Source: Chitinophaga pinensis
Lineage (GTDB): Bacteria > Bacteroidota > Bacteroidia > Chitinophagales > Chitinophagaceae
Assembly: GCF_007896845.1 (NCBI RefSeq)
Contig: NZ_VOHS01000007.1
Span: forward strand, 202,547 to 266,546
Direction of reading: 5' to 3'
Length of the DNA: 64,000 bases
The notes beneath the pieces are model-generated. The model worked only from the letters and a program-made list of their open reading frames with translations. It had not been told where the DNA came from and did no database searches. Positions within the stretch are counted from its first letter, which is position 1. Every line of letters starts with the position of its first letter. The position numbers and the translations under genes are program-made. Shown here piece after piece: positions 46,537 to 57,088 of the stretch.

Positions 46537-47004
46537 ATGATTATGATGGACAATCTGGATGAAACGTCAAGCATCTTTGACGAGAGTTTTAATGCGGGGC
46601 TGCCGGTACGCAGACGTAAGCTGCTGAGCACCATATTGCGGGTGTTCGTTTGGATTGGTATGTTGCTCAGTGGATTAATTTCATTGCTGGTTTTTATCAA
46701 CATGGTGAATATCAGGGATGTTATGGACCGTGTCCCGGATTACAGTGCAATTTATGTTGCTGGTCTGTTGCTGGCCTGTCTTATACCGGGGGCGATTTTA
46801 TTTCTGATGACGTTTCCCGTGTGGATGGAAGCGAGATGGGCGATCAACTTCAATGTTGTACTGGCGGTCATGTGGGCATTTCTTTTATTGACGTTAGTGT
46901 TGTTTCTGGGAATACCTTCTATTATGTTAATGTTGCCCAGCGCGCTCTATCTTGTGCCTTACTGGATATTATTGTTTAGTATCAGGAAGAAGTGGAATCA
47001 GTAG
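46537..47004 (+). CDS. Four-helix membrane protein of unknown function
   Basis: 155 residues with four predicted membrane segments (VFVWIGMLLSGLISLLVF, IYVAGLLLACLIPGAILFL, FNVVLAVMWAFLLLTLVLFL, IMLMLPSALYLVPYWILLF) and a short charged N terminus. The ATG at 46537 or the next ATG codons may start it. I do not recognise the family. The following lipoprotein gene begins 27 bases later and may be its partner. Confidence 0.65.
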   Translation: MIMMDNLDETSSIFDESFNAGLPVRRRKLLSTILRVFVWIGMLLSGLISLLVFINMVNIRDVMDRVPDYSAIYVAGLLLACLIPGAILFLMTFPVWMEARWAINFNVVLAVMWAFLLLTLVLFLGIPSIMLMLPSALYLVPYWILLFSIRKKWNQ

Positions 47005-47031
47005 GCTTTCTCAGTATAATACCTTTTACCT

Positions 47032-47553
47032 ATGAAATGGCTGTTGCCGTTGTTATTATTGCTGATGTCTTGTGCAACAGCGAACAAAGATGCCACCAAA
47101 GTATCTCCCCCAAAAACACATCCAATAGATGGTGTGTACCGGAACCTTAGCACAAATGGGACATCTTCCTTATGGCATTATCTGGTTGATACTTCTCACC
47201 TGCGTATACCAGCAGCAGGAATGGTAACATTGACTGTCATTGATAAGAAACGCATGGCGTTAAGTTGCCACTCGAATGATACATTGCTTGCCATCGATAC
47301 AATCAAATGCAGAGCATCTTTAAATGGTCTGTTTTTAAGCAGGCATAGCAAGACAAGCTGGGAGGCAGGGCCTTTTCTCTGGTATAATCAGACTGACCGG
47401 AAAACAATGGGTGTTACCGAAGCTCATCAACTACTTGCCCGTGAGAAGCCCTCAGGTATCATGATGGCCTTGTTTATGCCATTGATGGCAGTTGCGCCGG
47501 AATATACTCACCTGTATGATCGTATTACGCCGACAGCTGAACAGGCCAGATAA
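47032..47553 (+). CDS. Small lipoprotein of unknown function
   Basis: 173 residues with a lipobox (LLLLMSC, Cys near residue 14). The mature part begins with a Ser/Thr/Pro linker and then a compact beta-rich domain (GMVTLTVIDKKRMALSC). I do not recognise the family. It follows the four-helix membrane protein gene closely. Confidence 0.65.
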   Translation: MKWLLPLLLLLMSCATANKDATKVSPPKTHPIDGVYRNLSTNGTSSLWHYLVDTSHLRIPAAGMVTLTVIDKKRMALSCHSNDTLLAIDTIKCRASLNGLFLSRHSKTSWEAGPFLWYNQTDRKTMGVTEAHQLLAREKPSGIMMALFMPLMAVAPEYTHLYDRITPTAEQAR

Positions 47554-47583
47554 TTTGTAATGCAGATTTTTTTTGTACTTTTG
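47554..47583 (+). promoter_or_regulatory. Promoter of the ABC-F gene
   Basis: TTTG (47554-47557), 18 bases, then TACTTTTG (47576-47583). Transcription would start near 47589, giving a leader of about 115 bases before the ATG at 47703. The leader contains a start-stop pair (ATGTGA) and a weak CCGG stem. Confidence 0.65.
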
Positions 47584-47702
47584 CACCCATCATCAAACCC
47601 GATAGTACACTAATGTGAGATTTAATTTCTTTCAGAACAGATAAATAGACCTGCCGGCGCAGCCCGGTAAGTGTCATTATTCATTCTTTAAAGAAGGAAA
47701 TT

Positions 47703-49289
47703 ATGCTCATTCTTCAAGGTGTAACCTATACCCATCCCAACAGAGATATACTTTTTTCTGATATCCATCTGACTGTTAATAAACAGGATAAAATCGCTTT
47801 GATCGGCAATAACGGCGCCGGTAAATCTACTCTTTTAAAGATCTTAGCCGGGGAATTACTCCCTGCTACCGGGATCATCAAAAAAGATGTAATACCCTAT
47901 TACATACCACAGCTATTTGGCCAGTATAATGATTATACAGTGGCACAGGCACTTCGTGTAGATATGAAAATACACGCGCTCCGGGAGATCCTTGCAGGGA
48001 ATGTAACGGAAGCGCATATGACATCGCTGGATGATGACTGGACGATTGAAGAGCGTTGTCAGGAAGCGTTTGCACACTGGCAGCTGGAAGACGTGGATCT
48101 GATGCAGTCAATGCGTACGCTGAGTGGCGGACAAAAGACAAAAGTCTTCCTTGCCGGCATTGCTATACATCAGCCTGTACTTGTGTTGCTTGATGAACCA
48201 AGTAATCATCTGGATGTGCAGGCGAGGCATATTTTATATGACTATATATCTTCTACGACAGACACACTGGTTGTAGTAAGTCACGACAGAACTTTGCTCA
48301 ATCTGCTAACCACTGTTTTTGAATTGTCTAAACGTGGGATTACTATTTATGGCGGCAATTATGAGTTCTATACTGAACAGAAGATGATTGCCAGCGAGGC
48401 CTTGAATCAGGATGTAAAGAGTAAGGAAAAAGAATTGCGCAAAGCCCGGGAAACAGAAAGGGAATCTATGGAGCGCCAGCAAAAGCTGGATGCCCGTGGA
48501 AAGAAGAAACAAGAGAAAGCCGGATTGCCAACGATCTCTATGAATACTTTCAGGAACAATGCAGAAAAGAGTAGTGCGCGTATGAAAGGCGTCCATACCG
48601 AAAAGGTGGGTAACATCTCTGACGAACTGAATCAGTTGCGTAAGGAGCTGCCTGATATGGACAAAATGAAAATGGACTTCGACAATTCTTCTTTGCACAA
48701 AGGAAAGATTCTTGTTACGGCGAAAGCCGTGAACTTCAGCTACGGTGATCGTTTGGTCTGGTCTTCACCGCTTAGTTTTCAGATCATCAGCGGAGAACGC
48801 ATTGTTATTCGTGGGCATAACGGATCAGGGAAGACTACGCTTATCAGAATGTTGTTGGGAGAACTGATCCCGCAGACTGGTACCATTGAAAAAGCGGCGG
48901 TAAAGACCATTTATATTGATCAGGATTATTCTCTGATAGATAATACCCTGAGTGTCTATGAACAGGCGGCACAGTATAATAAAACCGGTTTACAGGAGTA
49001 TGAAATAAAGATACGGCTGACCCGCTTCCTGTTTACGAAAGAATACTGGGATAAACCTTGTCAGGCTTTAAGTGGTGGAGAAAAAATGCGCTTAATGCTT
49101 TGCTCACTGACTATTGGTAATCAGTCGCCTGATATTATTGTGCTGGATGAACCTACCAACAATCTGGATATTCAGAATATAGAGATATTAACTGCAGCAG
49201 TCAATGAGTATCAGGGTACGCTGATCGTTATCAGCCATGATGAATACTTTTTGAGTGAGATCAATATAGCACGGGAAATACAATTGTAA
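47703..49289 (+). CDS. ABC-F family ATPase
   Basis: 528 residues, two ATP-binding cassettes without membrane segments. First: Walker A GNNGAGKST, signature LSGGQKTKV, Walker B VLLDEPSNHLD. Second: GHNGSGKTT, LSGGEKMRL, IIVLDEPTNNLD. The linker between them is long and highly charged (EKELRKARETERESMERQQ), as in ribosome-binding members. ABC-F proteins bind the ribosomal E site and rescue stalled or antibiotic-bound ribosomes. Whether it gives resistance cannot be told from sequence. A leader of about 115 bases could carry attenuation. Confidence 0.93.
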   Translation: MLILQGVTYTHPNRDILFSDIHLTVNKQDKIALIGNNGAGKSTLLKILAGELLPATGIIKKDVIPYYIPQLFGQYNDYTVAQALRVDMKIHALREILAGNVTEAHMTSLDDDWTIEERCQEAFAHWQLEDVDLMQSMRTLSGGQKTKVFLAGIAIHQPVLVLLDEPSNHLDVQARHILYDYISSTTDTLVVVSHDRTLLNLLTTVFELSKRGITIYGGNYEFYTEQKMIASEALNQDVKSKEKELRKARETERESMERQQKLDARGKKKQEKAGLPTISMNTFRNNAEKSSARMKGVHTEKVGNISDELNQLRKELPDMDKMKMDFDNSSLHKGKILVTAKAVNFSYGDRLVWSSPLSFQIISGERIVIRGHNGSGKTTLIRMLLGELIPQTGTIEKAAVKTIYIDQDYSLIDNTLSVYEQAAQYNKTGLQEYEIKIRLTRFLFTKEYWDKPCQALSGGEKMRLMLCSLTIGNQSPDIIVLDEPTNNLDIQNIEILTAAVNEYQGTLIVISHDEYFLSEINIAREIQL

Positions 49290-49306
49290 TACCGACATAC
49301 AAGCTA

Positions 49307-50727
49307 TCAGGGCCGCAGATAGTCTGTGGAAGGAAAGTTCCATTCGGATCGCCATAGCTGTCCGGGATTGATGCTACCGTCGAATTCATTGCTAAAGATC
49401 GTGTGAGATCTGCCATAGCTTACATATGTAAAGCGTAGTCTTAGTTTTGTTTTAATAGCACCACTATATGCGGGCGATGTCAGGTGAAGATAATGACCTG
49501 ACCGTAAGGTCATGTCACTAAAGCCGTTGCCACAACCCCGTGCGATGTCTTCTATGTCGCGCCAGTCGCCGGTATTTGTCTTCGCCTGCATGCGCATGAG
49601 TAGGCCATGGTCATAAGTATTGAATGTAATGGCCTGTCCTGAGCGATTAGCGAGGATCGTACGGTAGCCGCCGGCATTAGAAAACCCATTTTCGGCTTCC
49701 CGGATATCCGGCATTACTGTCAGACTGAACACACCTGAAGGAAGTGCTTGTTTGCAATGATAGACCGGTGCAGGATCATCTTTTATGGGATAATATCCCA
49801 TAAGCTGATAATCGATATCATAGTGATGTGGAAGGTCTGCTGTTTTAGCGAACTGCCATAGTACATACTTTCTTTCATCCATATAGTAGGCGTCACCGTG
49901 GCGTACGTTGAGAGTGATACCATTACCCATATCCACGAGATATCTGCCGTCGATCAGGTGGCCTTTGGTCCGCTCGTTGACAGGAATCTTTTCATAATAT
50001 GCTTTTAAGGCATTCGCGTCCTGAATACCTGCAGGAGGTGTAATACGTTTGCCAGCGGTATCCAGCAGTACCATGTTGTTACCATCCTGATCGCCGGCTA
50101 TGGTCAGATTATTTCTGAATGGGTAGATGCTCTTGTAGATAGTGTCTATGACGAGTACGCCTTTTTTATTGATCACACCGGGTTTGCGGGAGGCGGTTAT
50201 TACCATCGCGAGGCCTTTTGCAAAAGGGCCTGCCTGCAGGAAAGGATGTTTAAAAGAGTGTTTCCTTGTCTGTCGATATAAATAGGTAAGCCGTCTTTAT
50301 ACACTAATCCGGTATTATCAGAGAACTCCGTAGCGAAGTCATAGCTGGGTGGAATAACGAATTTTCCTGTCTTATCGATGTATCCATAATAGCCACCCGA
50401 GCGTGCAGCTGCCAGTCCTTCTGAGAAGTCTCCGGCGGTCACGAAGGTGGGCGCTATAACCGTGTTACCATCTCTGTCGATGTAGCCTGTGCGCATTTTC
50501 TCCCGTATTCTGAAAAGCGGATAAGGATCGGAGATGGATGGTGCATCTGAAACAATTGCATGGAGTAGTGCAGGCTCAAATGCGGGCGTATATTCTTTTG
50601 CATACTCCGGCATAACATTTTTACAGCCTGCGATGAGTATGGTAAGGGCGAAAAGCTGTGGATGCCACTGAATATGCATAGGCTGATACATTGCGGGTGA
50701 TAGCGAAATCAGTACCTGAAAAGTCAA
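49307..50727 (-). pseudogene. WG-repeat lipoprotein, one-base frameshift
   Basis: Two overlapping frames belong to one gene. Adding one A to the AAA at about 50250 changes LLNILSCRQ to LLKHPFLQAGPFAKGLAMV and joins both. The signal and lipobox (LTILIAGC) fit a start at 50679 or the ATG at 50691; 50727 is the limit of the frame. WG-type repeats follow (TGYIDRDGNTVIAPTF, YGYIDKTGKFVIPPSY, IYIDRQGN, PGVINKKGVLVID). The C-terminal 200 residues form a further domain I do not recognise (HHYDIDYQLMGYYPIK). A surface or periplasmic binding role is likely. Confidence 0.8.
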
Positions 50728-50856
50728 TACTAATATACGCTGATTTTGATGAGACCAGATCAGGAGTGGACTATATATTTGTTAATAAAAGCGGCTGGCC
50801 CGGTTTGGGAATCCCCGGTTTTTGCTTTAATTTTTACCCTTTATAAATGCTAACCC

Positions 50857-52112
50857 ATGATGAGAATAATTCCCGCGTTTATTGGTGGTTGTATTGCTTT
50901 GGTCACCTCACTGACAGCAAGATCACAGGATGGGCCGCCGCCCATTTTTTTCCAGAGCATAGATGTTAGTGCCTATAAAGGTGCCTCCTATACCATAGAA
51001 TGCTGGATGTATGCGGAGCGTAAAGAAAATAATTCAGGTACTGCATTGATGGCGTTGGGATACAATCAGCAGACACAGGTTAGTACCGCTATTGGCAAAC
51101 TGAGTATGGAAGACTTTAAGGCGGGGGAATGGAACCGGCTGACGGTATCTGGTAAAATTGACAAGCGTACACAATCGCTTTTTATTGGGGCGCTGTATTC
51201 CGGGAAAGCGAAGTTCTTTTTCGATGATATAAAATTGTTCCTCAACAAAAAGGAAGTGCCCGTGAAAAAGCTGGTTTTGAAGATGCCGATCTGACTGCAT
51301 GGAAATTCATCAATCAGCCATCTGCAGTAAAGGTTTCGGTGACTGATCAGCTGGTGCATGGAGATAAACAGGCGTTGTCTATCGATGCTACCGATATTAT
51401 TTCCCGTGATTATGGTAATAATGAAACGACGGGGAAATATGCTACGATCAATGGTAACAGGATTTATTATGAAACGTATGGAGAAGGCGAACCGCTATTG
51501 TTATTGCATGGTGCATCGGAGTCTATCCGTCATTATGCAAAACAGATACCTGCTTTATCTGCATCCTTTAAAGTGATAGCCGTTGATACCCGTGGACATG
51601 GTAAGTCTACGGCCGATACTACCGGCTGACGTATGAACTGTATGCAGACGATATGTACAAGCTGCTGAATGAGCTGAAGCTGGATAGTGTACATGTATTG
51701 GGTTGGAGTGATGGCGGTATTACCGGACTTATACTTGCGATGCGTCATCCGGAAAAGTAAAAAACTTGCTGCAATGGGTGCTAATCTTTATCCTGATACA
51801 ACTGCTTTATATGGTGGCTGATGATACGGTTCAAAACCAGATCAAGGTAATTGAGGCGCAACACAAACATTCCGATGATTTCACATTACGGGTCATCGTT
51901 GTTTGCTGGAGGAACCACATATAGATCCTGCCGCATAAAAACGATTCACTGTCCTGTACTGGTGATGGCAGGAGAGCATGAAGTCATTAAGGAAGCATAT
52001 GCGACTCATGCAGCAAGTATTCCCGGTGCGGAGTTGGTGATATTTAAGAATGCTTCACTATGCGCCCAGTGAGATACCAGATGAGTTTAATAAACAGGTG
52101 AGATATTTCTGA
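50857..52112 (+). pseudogene. Exported alpha/beta hydrolase with N-terminal carbohydrate-binding-like domain, several frameshifts
   Basis: The N-terminal frame (signal peptide IIPAFIGGCIALVTSLTARSQ, beta-sandwich FQSIDVSAYKGASYTIEC) ends at 51294, but the sequence continues in other frames: GFEDADLTAWKF, then GNRIYYETYGEGEPLLLLHG and DTRGHGKST, the nucleophile elbow VLGWSDGGITG, and the His-containing end. At least five single-base losses are needed (about 51277, 51625, 51757, 51810 and 52060). With them repaired the catalytic Ser and the order of strands are normal, ending at a TGA at 52112. The density of losses points to poor local sequence quality. Confidence 0.75.
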
Positions 52113-52129
52113 AAAAGCCCTGCTGCGTT

Positions 52130-52451
52130 TCATAGCTGATCTTTTAATGAAGGAGGGGCATGCAATTCAAGCTCCCATTCTTCAAATGCCGGATAGGCTT
52201 TATAGTCGGGTAAGCAATATTCTTTCAGATATTCGGCCGCACGACATTCAGCATTTTGCATTCAATCATAGCCATTTTCATCCAGTTTGATCACATTGGC
52301 ATAGATAGCAAAACCTGTTCGATAGCACTTGGTTCGTTACCATACAAAGGCAGATAGTCCCACACCTTCCAATGCATAGTGTGTGCGCGTGCATAAATAA
52401 GCGAAAGTGCGTAAAGCTCCGCCTAAAAGAAGCGCTTAGTTGTCTGGTCAT
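52130..52451 (-). pseudogene. Degraded or misread gene for a protein of unknown function, about 107 residues
   Basis: From an ATG at 52451 (MTRQLSASF) three frames carry pieces of one apparent protein: ALEGVGLSAFV, GNEPSAIEQ, FAIYANVIKLDENGYD, and a clear C-terminal part AEYLKEYCLPDYKAYPAF ending in a TGA at 52130. At least three single-base changes separate them. I do not recognise the family with confidence. Confidence 0.45.
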
Positions 52452-52601
52452 TGTCGAACTGTTTTAGGAGATAAATATAGGTATAGGGATAAGAAAGATG
52501 ATAAAAGTATAGGGATACCAGCGATATTACAGGTATGCAATACGCTGGAAAAGTGTTATGCTTTTCTGTTTATCAGATAGCTGACGGAAGCTGTGAAGTA
52601 T

Positions 52602-53271
52602 CTATATGTTGAAGTACCCAAGGTTCTTCCGCTTCGTATTTTGCTGCTCTGTTTTAAGCCCCAGACTGTAATTCAGTTTGAATGCGAGGCCATTCTTCAG
52701 TTCATATGCGGCAACGAAGTTCAAACCCAGATCAATCGGTGTCTTGATAATTTATGTCATATTGATCGAGATCCCCGGGAGTTATTTTACGTTTGTACTT
52801 TAAGTCAAACTTACGTACAACTATCTGTCCATCACGATGATCATCTATCACCCGTGAATTTCCACCAAGTCCGCGGGCATATATCCGCCGGCTCCTGCGA
52901 TCAGCTTTCCTTTTCCCAGTGGTTGTTTATACATACATTAACAGGTAGCTCCAGAAATGTGGCGTGTCCTTTAAATTCGTTTTGCTTACAGTAGGGTCAT
53001 ACTTAAAGTCATAATATTCCGCGTGTCCTTTTACACTAAACTGCAACTGTGGTTGCAGATAGAATCTGCCTGTCGCGGTATATCTGCCAGTATGCCTGCC
53101 TGCCAGGCTGGAGAGAAGCTTTTTTGGCCGGGTTAGAGGGTGCTCTATCCTGATCATAATAGGAAAAAGTCTTGTTCCATGTCCGAATCCTGCGGTAATT
53201 CCAAAGCGCGTCTGCGCATGGGCAGAGGAAATACCAATAACCAGCAGGGCTAACCATGTGATTTTTTTCAT
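52602..53271 (-). pseudogene. PorT-like outer-membrane beta-barrel protein, frameshifted (copy 1)
   Basis: Start MKKITWLALLVIGISSAHAQ (signal peptide) followed by TRFGITAGFGHGT. The original frame ends at 52927, and family sequence goes on in another frame: YKQPLGKGKLIAGAGGYM, RKFDLKYKRKITPGDLDQYD, and LGLNFVAAYELKNGLAFKL to a stop at 52602. About 223 residues with alternating barrel strands. Closely related to the next gene, so a tandem duplication. At least two or three single-base losses are present. Confidence 0.75.
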
Positions 53272-53449
53272 GGTAGTTAGTAGAGGGATTAAAGTGAGAT
53301 GAAAGGACGGTTGGTGTCAGGCAACAAAATTCCTGCCACATGATTGTTGTGGTAAAAGCAAGGCCTCCGTTTAAAATAATTATGTTGCTTAAGCTTTTGA
53401 AGTGAATTTTTTGAGCATGTATGTTGCTGACAGACCAAAGAGCTGTTTC

Positions 53450-54131
53450 TTACTTTGGCGTTATTGACAGTCCAATAGTCCATTACCATGGACGGAATTG
53501 AAATGCTTCTGAGTCCGGACTATAAGTCAGGTTTAATCCTATACCATTCTTAAATTCATATCCTGCAAGGAAATTAAGTCCAGATCTATTGGCCTGTAGT
53601 AGTCAGTTTTGAGGTATTCCTCATTTGTGATTTGTTTACCTTTTTAAATTTTACGTCTTTGTCATATACATAGTCTTCTCCGGTAGTACGTGTCTGACCT
53701 GTTGTTTTACTATGACCACCAAGACCATATGCAATGTACCCACCTGCACCAGCAATGAATTTTCCGCTTCCAAGAGGAAGTTTATATAATACATTTACAG
53801 GCAGTTCCAGATAGGTGAACCTTTCTTTAAAATGCAGGTTGATCGGTTGGGAATCAGGCCCATCAGCGGCGGCATAGTAGTTATGATTACCTTTACTGCT
53901 GATCAACAATTGCGGTTGGATATAAATTTCCCGATCAGTTTTTCTCTCTGCTATTATACCGGCTCGCCAGGATGGATGAATCTACCTGAAGAACTGGAAC
54001 CACCGTCTACTTTATCGGCGTCAGGGTAGTATAATTTTGATTTCCGAAGCCGGCGGTAATGCCGATTGAAGTTTGGGCATGTGTGTATAGGTAGCCCAGG
54101 TTAAACAAGCTAGTAGTACAATTTTCTTCAT
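53450..54131 (-). pseudogene. PorT-like outer-membrane beta-barrel protein, frameshifted (copy 2)
   Basis: Begins MKKIVLLACLTWATYTH, then after a shift AQTSIGITAGFGNQNYT. The middle frame (53586-53909) reads FTYLELPVNVLYKLPLGSGKF and IAGAGGYIAYGLGGHSKT; the end reads TIGLSITPK in another frame with a stop at 53450. It shares ELPVN, GKxIAGAGGY and the YRPIDL-type C-terminal strand with copy 1. The intact protein would be about 227 residues. Outer-membrane location is likely; the function is unknown. Confidence 0.75.
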
Positions 54132-54337
54132 GGATGGTGTGAATTTATAGCAGCAATTTATGAAGAAAAAAGCCGACAAATACACGATAAGTTATTTAGG
54201 TTTTATTTAACGATAATGATTTATTGGGTAGTTTGGTCTGCTGACAGGATAAAATGATATCCCTGAATAACTTTTTTTTATAAAAGTTTGTAAGGTTTTG
54301 GCAGGCAGGTGTACTAATGAATAAAACGATTTCAAAA

Positions 54338-55232
54338 ATGAAACACTAAACTGCCTGAAGCATTGTTATCAGCCCTTGTTTTTTATTAGTGGCCTTTAAT
54401 CCTGTATCTGCGCAGCAACAACCCAAAGGTCTTCTATGGGAGATCACCGGCAAGGGGCTTTCTAAACCGGCGTATCTGTTTGGTTCTATGCATATCTATG
54501 ACACAGGAAGTTATCAGCTGCCACAAGTACCTTTTGATCTGCTTGATAAGGTAGATAAATTGTATCTGGAATTAGATCTGGGCAAGATAGATCCTAAAGA
54601 AATGATGGATGCATGTACATTACAGATAGCGCATCGTATATTGACAAGCAACTGGATGAGTTATCTATGGAAAAGATGAGAAGATTTGTTCAGTCTGCAC
54701 CTCTGTCGTTAATGATGGGGAATAAGCTCTATGCTATCAAACCCATGTTGTTAATCTCTATGTTAACCGGGAGTGCCGGAAAAGCCGCGTCGGTTGATTT
54801 TGAGTTATATAAAGCTGCGAATAGTAAAAATCTGCCGGTAGCGGACTGGAAACTGTAAAGGAAGAGATGGAGGCACTTAAAGCGATAAGCTTATCGTCAC
54901 AAATGGATATGTTACGTCAGGTGTTAGATCAGAATATACCTCCGGTAGAAATGTTGAGAAGAATGACTGCCAGTTATACCAGACAGGATATTGAAGAGCT
55001 GTTGAATGAGATCAATTACAATATCATCAGCAGCTGGTGCAAACGATGCATTGCTGGTAAAAAGAAATATAGTGATGGCTGACAGGATTGACTCGTTATT
55101 AAAGCAGGAGCACCCGTTGATAGCTGTTGGTGCAGCGCATCTTGGCGCCCGCACAGGACTGATTGAATTACTGAGACAAAAGGATATACGCTTGCTAATG
55201 TCCCTTTTACCATCAAAAAGTCACATGAGTAA
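54338..55232 (+). pseudogene. TraB/GumN-like exported protein, several frameshifts
   Basis: Pieces in several frames make one TraB/GumN-family protein: a signal region (ALLSALVFLLVAFNPVSAQ), KGLLWEITGKGLSKPAYLFGSMHIYD with the conserved GSxH, LYLELDLGKID, then NLPVADWKL, MLRRMTASYTRQDIEELL, and the C-terminal HPLIAVGAAHLGARTGLIELL with the second conserved G-A-x-H. At least four single-base losses. The family is a metal-dependent hydrolase clan (Tiki-like). The stop TAA at 55230-55232 overlaps the ATG of the sigma-factor gene, so the two were translationally coupled. Confidence 0.78.
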
Positions 55233-55723
55233 TGACCAAAGCAGCATTTCTGGAACATACAATGCCGCATCAGGGAATTGTTTATAAGGTAGTGAATATG
55301 TATGCTGATAGCAAAGAGGATAAAGAGGATCTATTGCAGGAGATCTGGCTGCAATTATGGTTGTCTTTTCCCCGCTTCCGGTCTCAAAGTAAAGTGTCTA
55401 CCTGGATGTATCGGGTTGCATTAAATACGGCACTGACTTATTCAAGAAAATCAGCGGTGCATAATAAACATGTACTTAATATTGCAATGACACCTGCCAT
55501 ACCGGAAGACGATCATGTGCAGCATGAACAGGAGCGTCTGTTATGGGAAATGATCCGGTCCCTGCCCAAAACAGAAAAGGCATTGATACTTTTATATATT
55601 GAAGGTGTCAGTTACCGTGAAATAGCAGATATCACCGGAGATTCTGAGAATAATGTCGGTGTCAGACTGAGTCGTATCCGACAGAAGCTGAAGCATGCAA
55701 TCACCTCTAAAAACACGCAATAG
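55232..55723 (+). CDS. ECF-type RNA polymerase sigma-70 factor
   Basis: 163 residues. Region 2 (VVNMYADSKEDKEDLLQEIWLQLW) and region 4 (LPKTEKALILLYIEGVSYRE, ISDITG-type turn IADITGDSENNVGVRLSRIR) are complete. The start ATG overlaps the stop of the TraB-like gene. The next gene encodes a short cytosolic N terminus plus two membrane segments and may be the anti-sigma factor. ECF factors usually direct RNA polymerase to a few stress or envelope genes. Targets are not visible. Confidence 0.9.
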   Translation: MTKAAFLEHTMPHQGIVYKVVNMYADSKEDKEDLLQEIWLQLWLSFPRFRSQSKVSTWMYRVALNTALTYSRKSAVHNKHVLNIAMTPAIPEDDHVQHEQERLLWEMIRSLPKTEKALILLYIEGVSYREIADITGDSENNVGVRLSRIRQKLKHAITSKNTQ

Positions 55724-55724
55724 T

Positions 55725-56315
55725 ATGGAGCCAATAGATGATTTTGAATCCCTGCTCAGAGGGGCTGCCGGAAGGTATAATAATGACCTGCTTACTGAGC
55801 AGTCTGTGAGCAAGATATTGGACGAACGTCTTGCAGAGAGCAGGAAGAAACTGACATCTGATTTATTACAGAGATCTTGCTGGTGCTGGGGGCCTTAGTG
55901 TTTAATATACTTTTTTTATGTATTAATATTTCCGGAAGGACGTTGGGAAACAAGATGCAATTATGATAAGCAATGTTATTTATGTGGTAGGAATAATAAC
56001 CTGCTGACCTGTCTGTTCATGTTCATCCGATTGATGCGTCTGTCTCTTTGCAACGAGATACCTACATCAAAAGTTATATAACAGACCTTTATAAACGTAC
56101 ACGCAGGACATTGAATATTTATCTCTGGATATCAACGCTCACGTGGTTGCTGGTGCTTATGGTAGTTTTATACTATTAAAAATGAATTGGTACTGGATGA
56201 TTCCGGGTATCGTATTTGCGGGCTAAGTGGATATTATCTCAATATCTGGTACATAAGAAAACGGTTTGGAAAATGGTTGGATGAGATGAAAGCATTGATG
56301 ATGGAATTCAGCTGA
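55725..56315 (+). pseudogene. Frameshifted membrane protein, possible anti-sigma partner
   Basis: Starts at the ATG at 55725, one base after the sigma-factor stop (MEPIDDFESLLRGAAGRYNN). The first frame ends at 55898; family sequence continues as EILLVLGALVFNILFLCI (membrane helix), then RRTLNIYLWISTLTWLLVL and a final helix-rich end (RKRFGKWLDEMKALMM) with TGA at 56315. At least three single-base losses. The location and topology suggest an anti-sigma or accessory membrane protein. There is no zinc-binding HCC motif, so the role is uncertain. Confidence 0.6.
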
Positions 56316-56341
56316 AATGATCTTTTTTATCGTTTATAAGT

Positions 56342-56369
56342 GCAAAGCCCCGGTATGCCGGGGCTTTGC
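56342..56369. terminator. Bidirectional terminator
   Basis: GCAAAGCCCCGG and CCGGGGCTTTGC pair perfectly around TATG, between the convergent membrane-protein and GNAT genes. Confidence 0.85.
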
Positions 56370-56377
56370 TTATTCTA

Positions 56378-56902
56378 TCAGATGCATTGTTTACAATAAA
56401 TCAGCAGATCTGCTTCTTGTCCGATGCGCATAAATCCCGCACTTTCGAGGAGTTTTCTGCTGGGAAGATTGTCTTCCGCTGTTTTTGCAATAATGGTCTT
56501 CAGTTCATCATGGGTAAATGCCCAGTTGCTGATACTGATCAGTGCTTCTTTTGCATATCCTTTGCCATGAAAATTCTTATCCAGCATAAATCCTGTTTCT
56601 GTTTGTCCGTTGTCGTCTGGATAGCCAATGAATCCGATGCCGCCGATAGCCAGCCGTTCTTTTTTCAAAACGATTTCCCAGTTGGTATACCATTGGTATC
56701 TGTCGGGATAGGTAGCTGTCATAGGAATCCAGAAATTTGCAAGGGCATCTTCCAGTTCAACTATATAAACAGGGTCGATACACATAGCAGATGTATTGAG
56801 TCCGATTTTCGCTTCCATAGCGGCGCGATCCTGTTGACAAAGCGTAAGCATATCATGGGGGAGGGGAATCAGCTGTAGCCGTTCCGTTTCTAAGAAAAAC
56901 AT
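56378..56902 (-). CDS. GNAT-family N-acetyltransferase (RimJ/RimL-like)
   Basis: 174 residues. The N-terminal FFLETERLQLIPL start, the acceptor loop, the strand RLAIGGIGFIGYPDDNGQTETGF and the coenzyme A loop NFHGKGYAKEALISISNWAF are clear, followed by AKTAEDNLPSRKLLESAGF. Such enzymes acetylate N termini of proteins or small amines such as antibiotics. The substrate is unknown. It is monocistronic. Confidence 0.9.
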   Translation of the reverse strand: MFFLETERLQLIPLPHDMLTLCQQDRAAMEAKIGLNTSAMCIDPVYIVELEDALANFWIPMTATYPDRYQWYTNWEIVLKKERLAIGGIGFIGYPDDNGQTETGFMLDKNFHGKGYAKEALISISNWAFTHDELKTIIAKTAEDNLPSRKLLESAGFMRIGQEADLLIYCKQCI

Positions 56903-57088
56903 GTTTGTGTTTATTTTGATTTATATACATAGTGATTACAGCATCGCAGGAATTGCGATGAAAAGACGGGTTATAAGGCACCCGTTAGTATACAAATCCA
57001 GGCAATGTATGATGCCTGTATGGCAAGAAGAATTGCAGAGGCAATGATTTATTGCTGCTAAGGTAGTTGATTTTTCAGATACCGGTAT

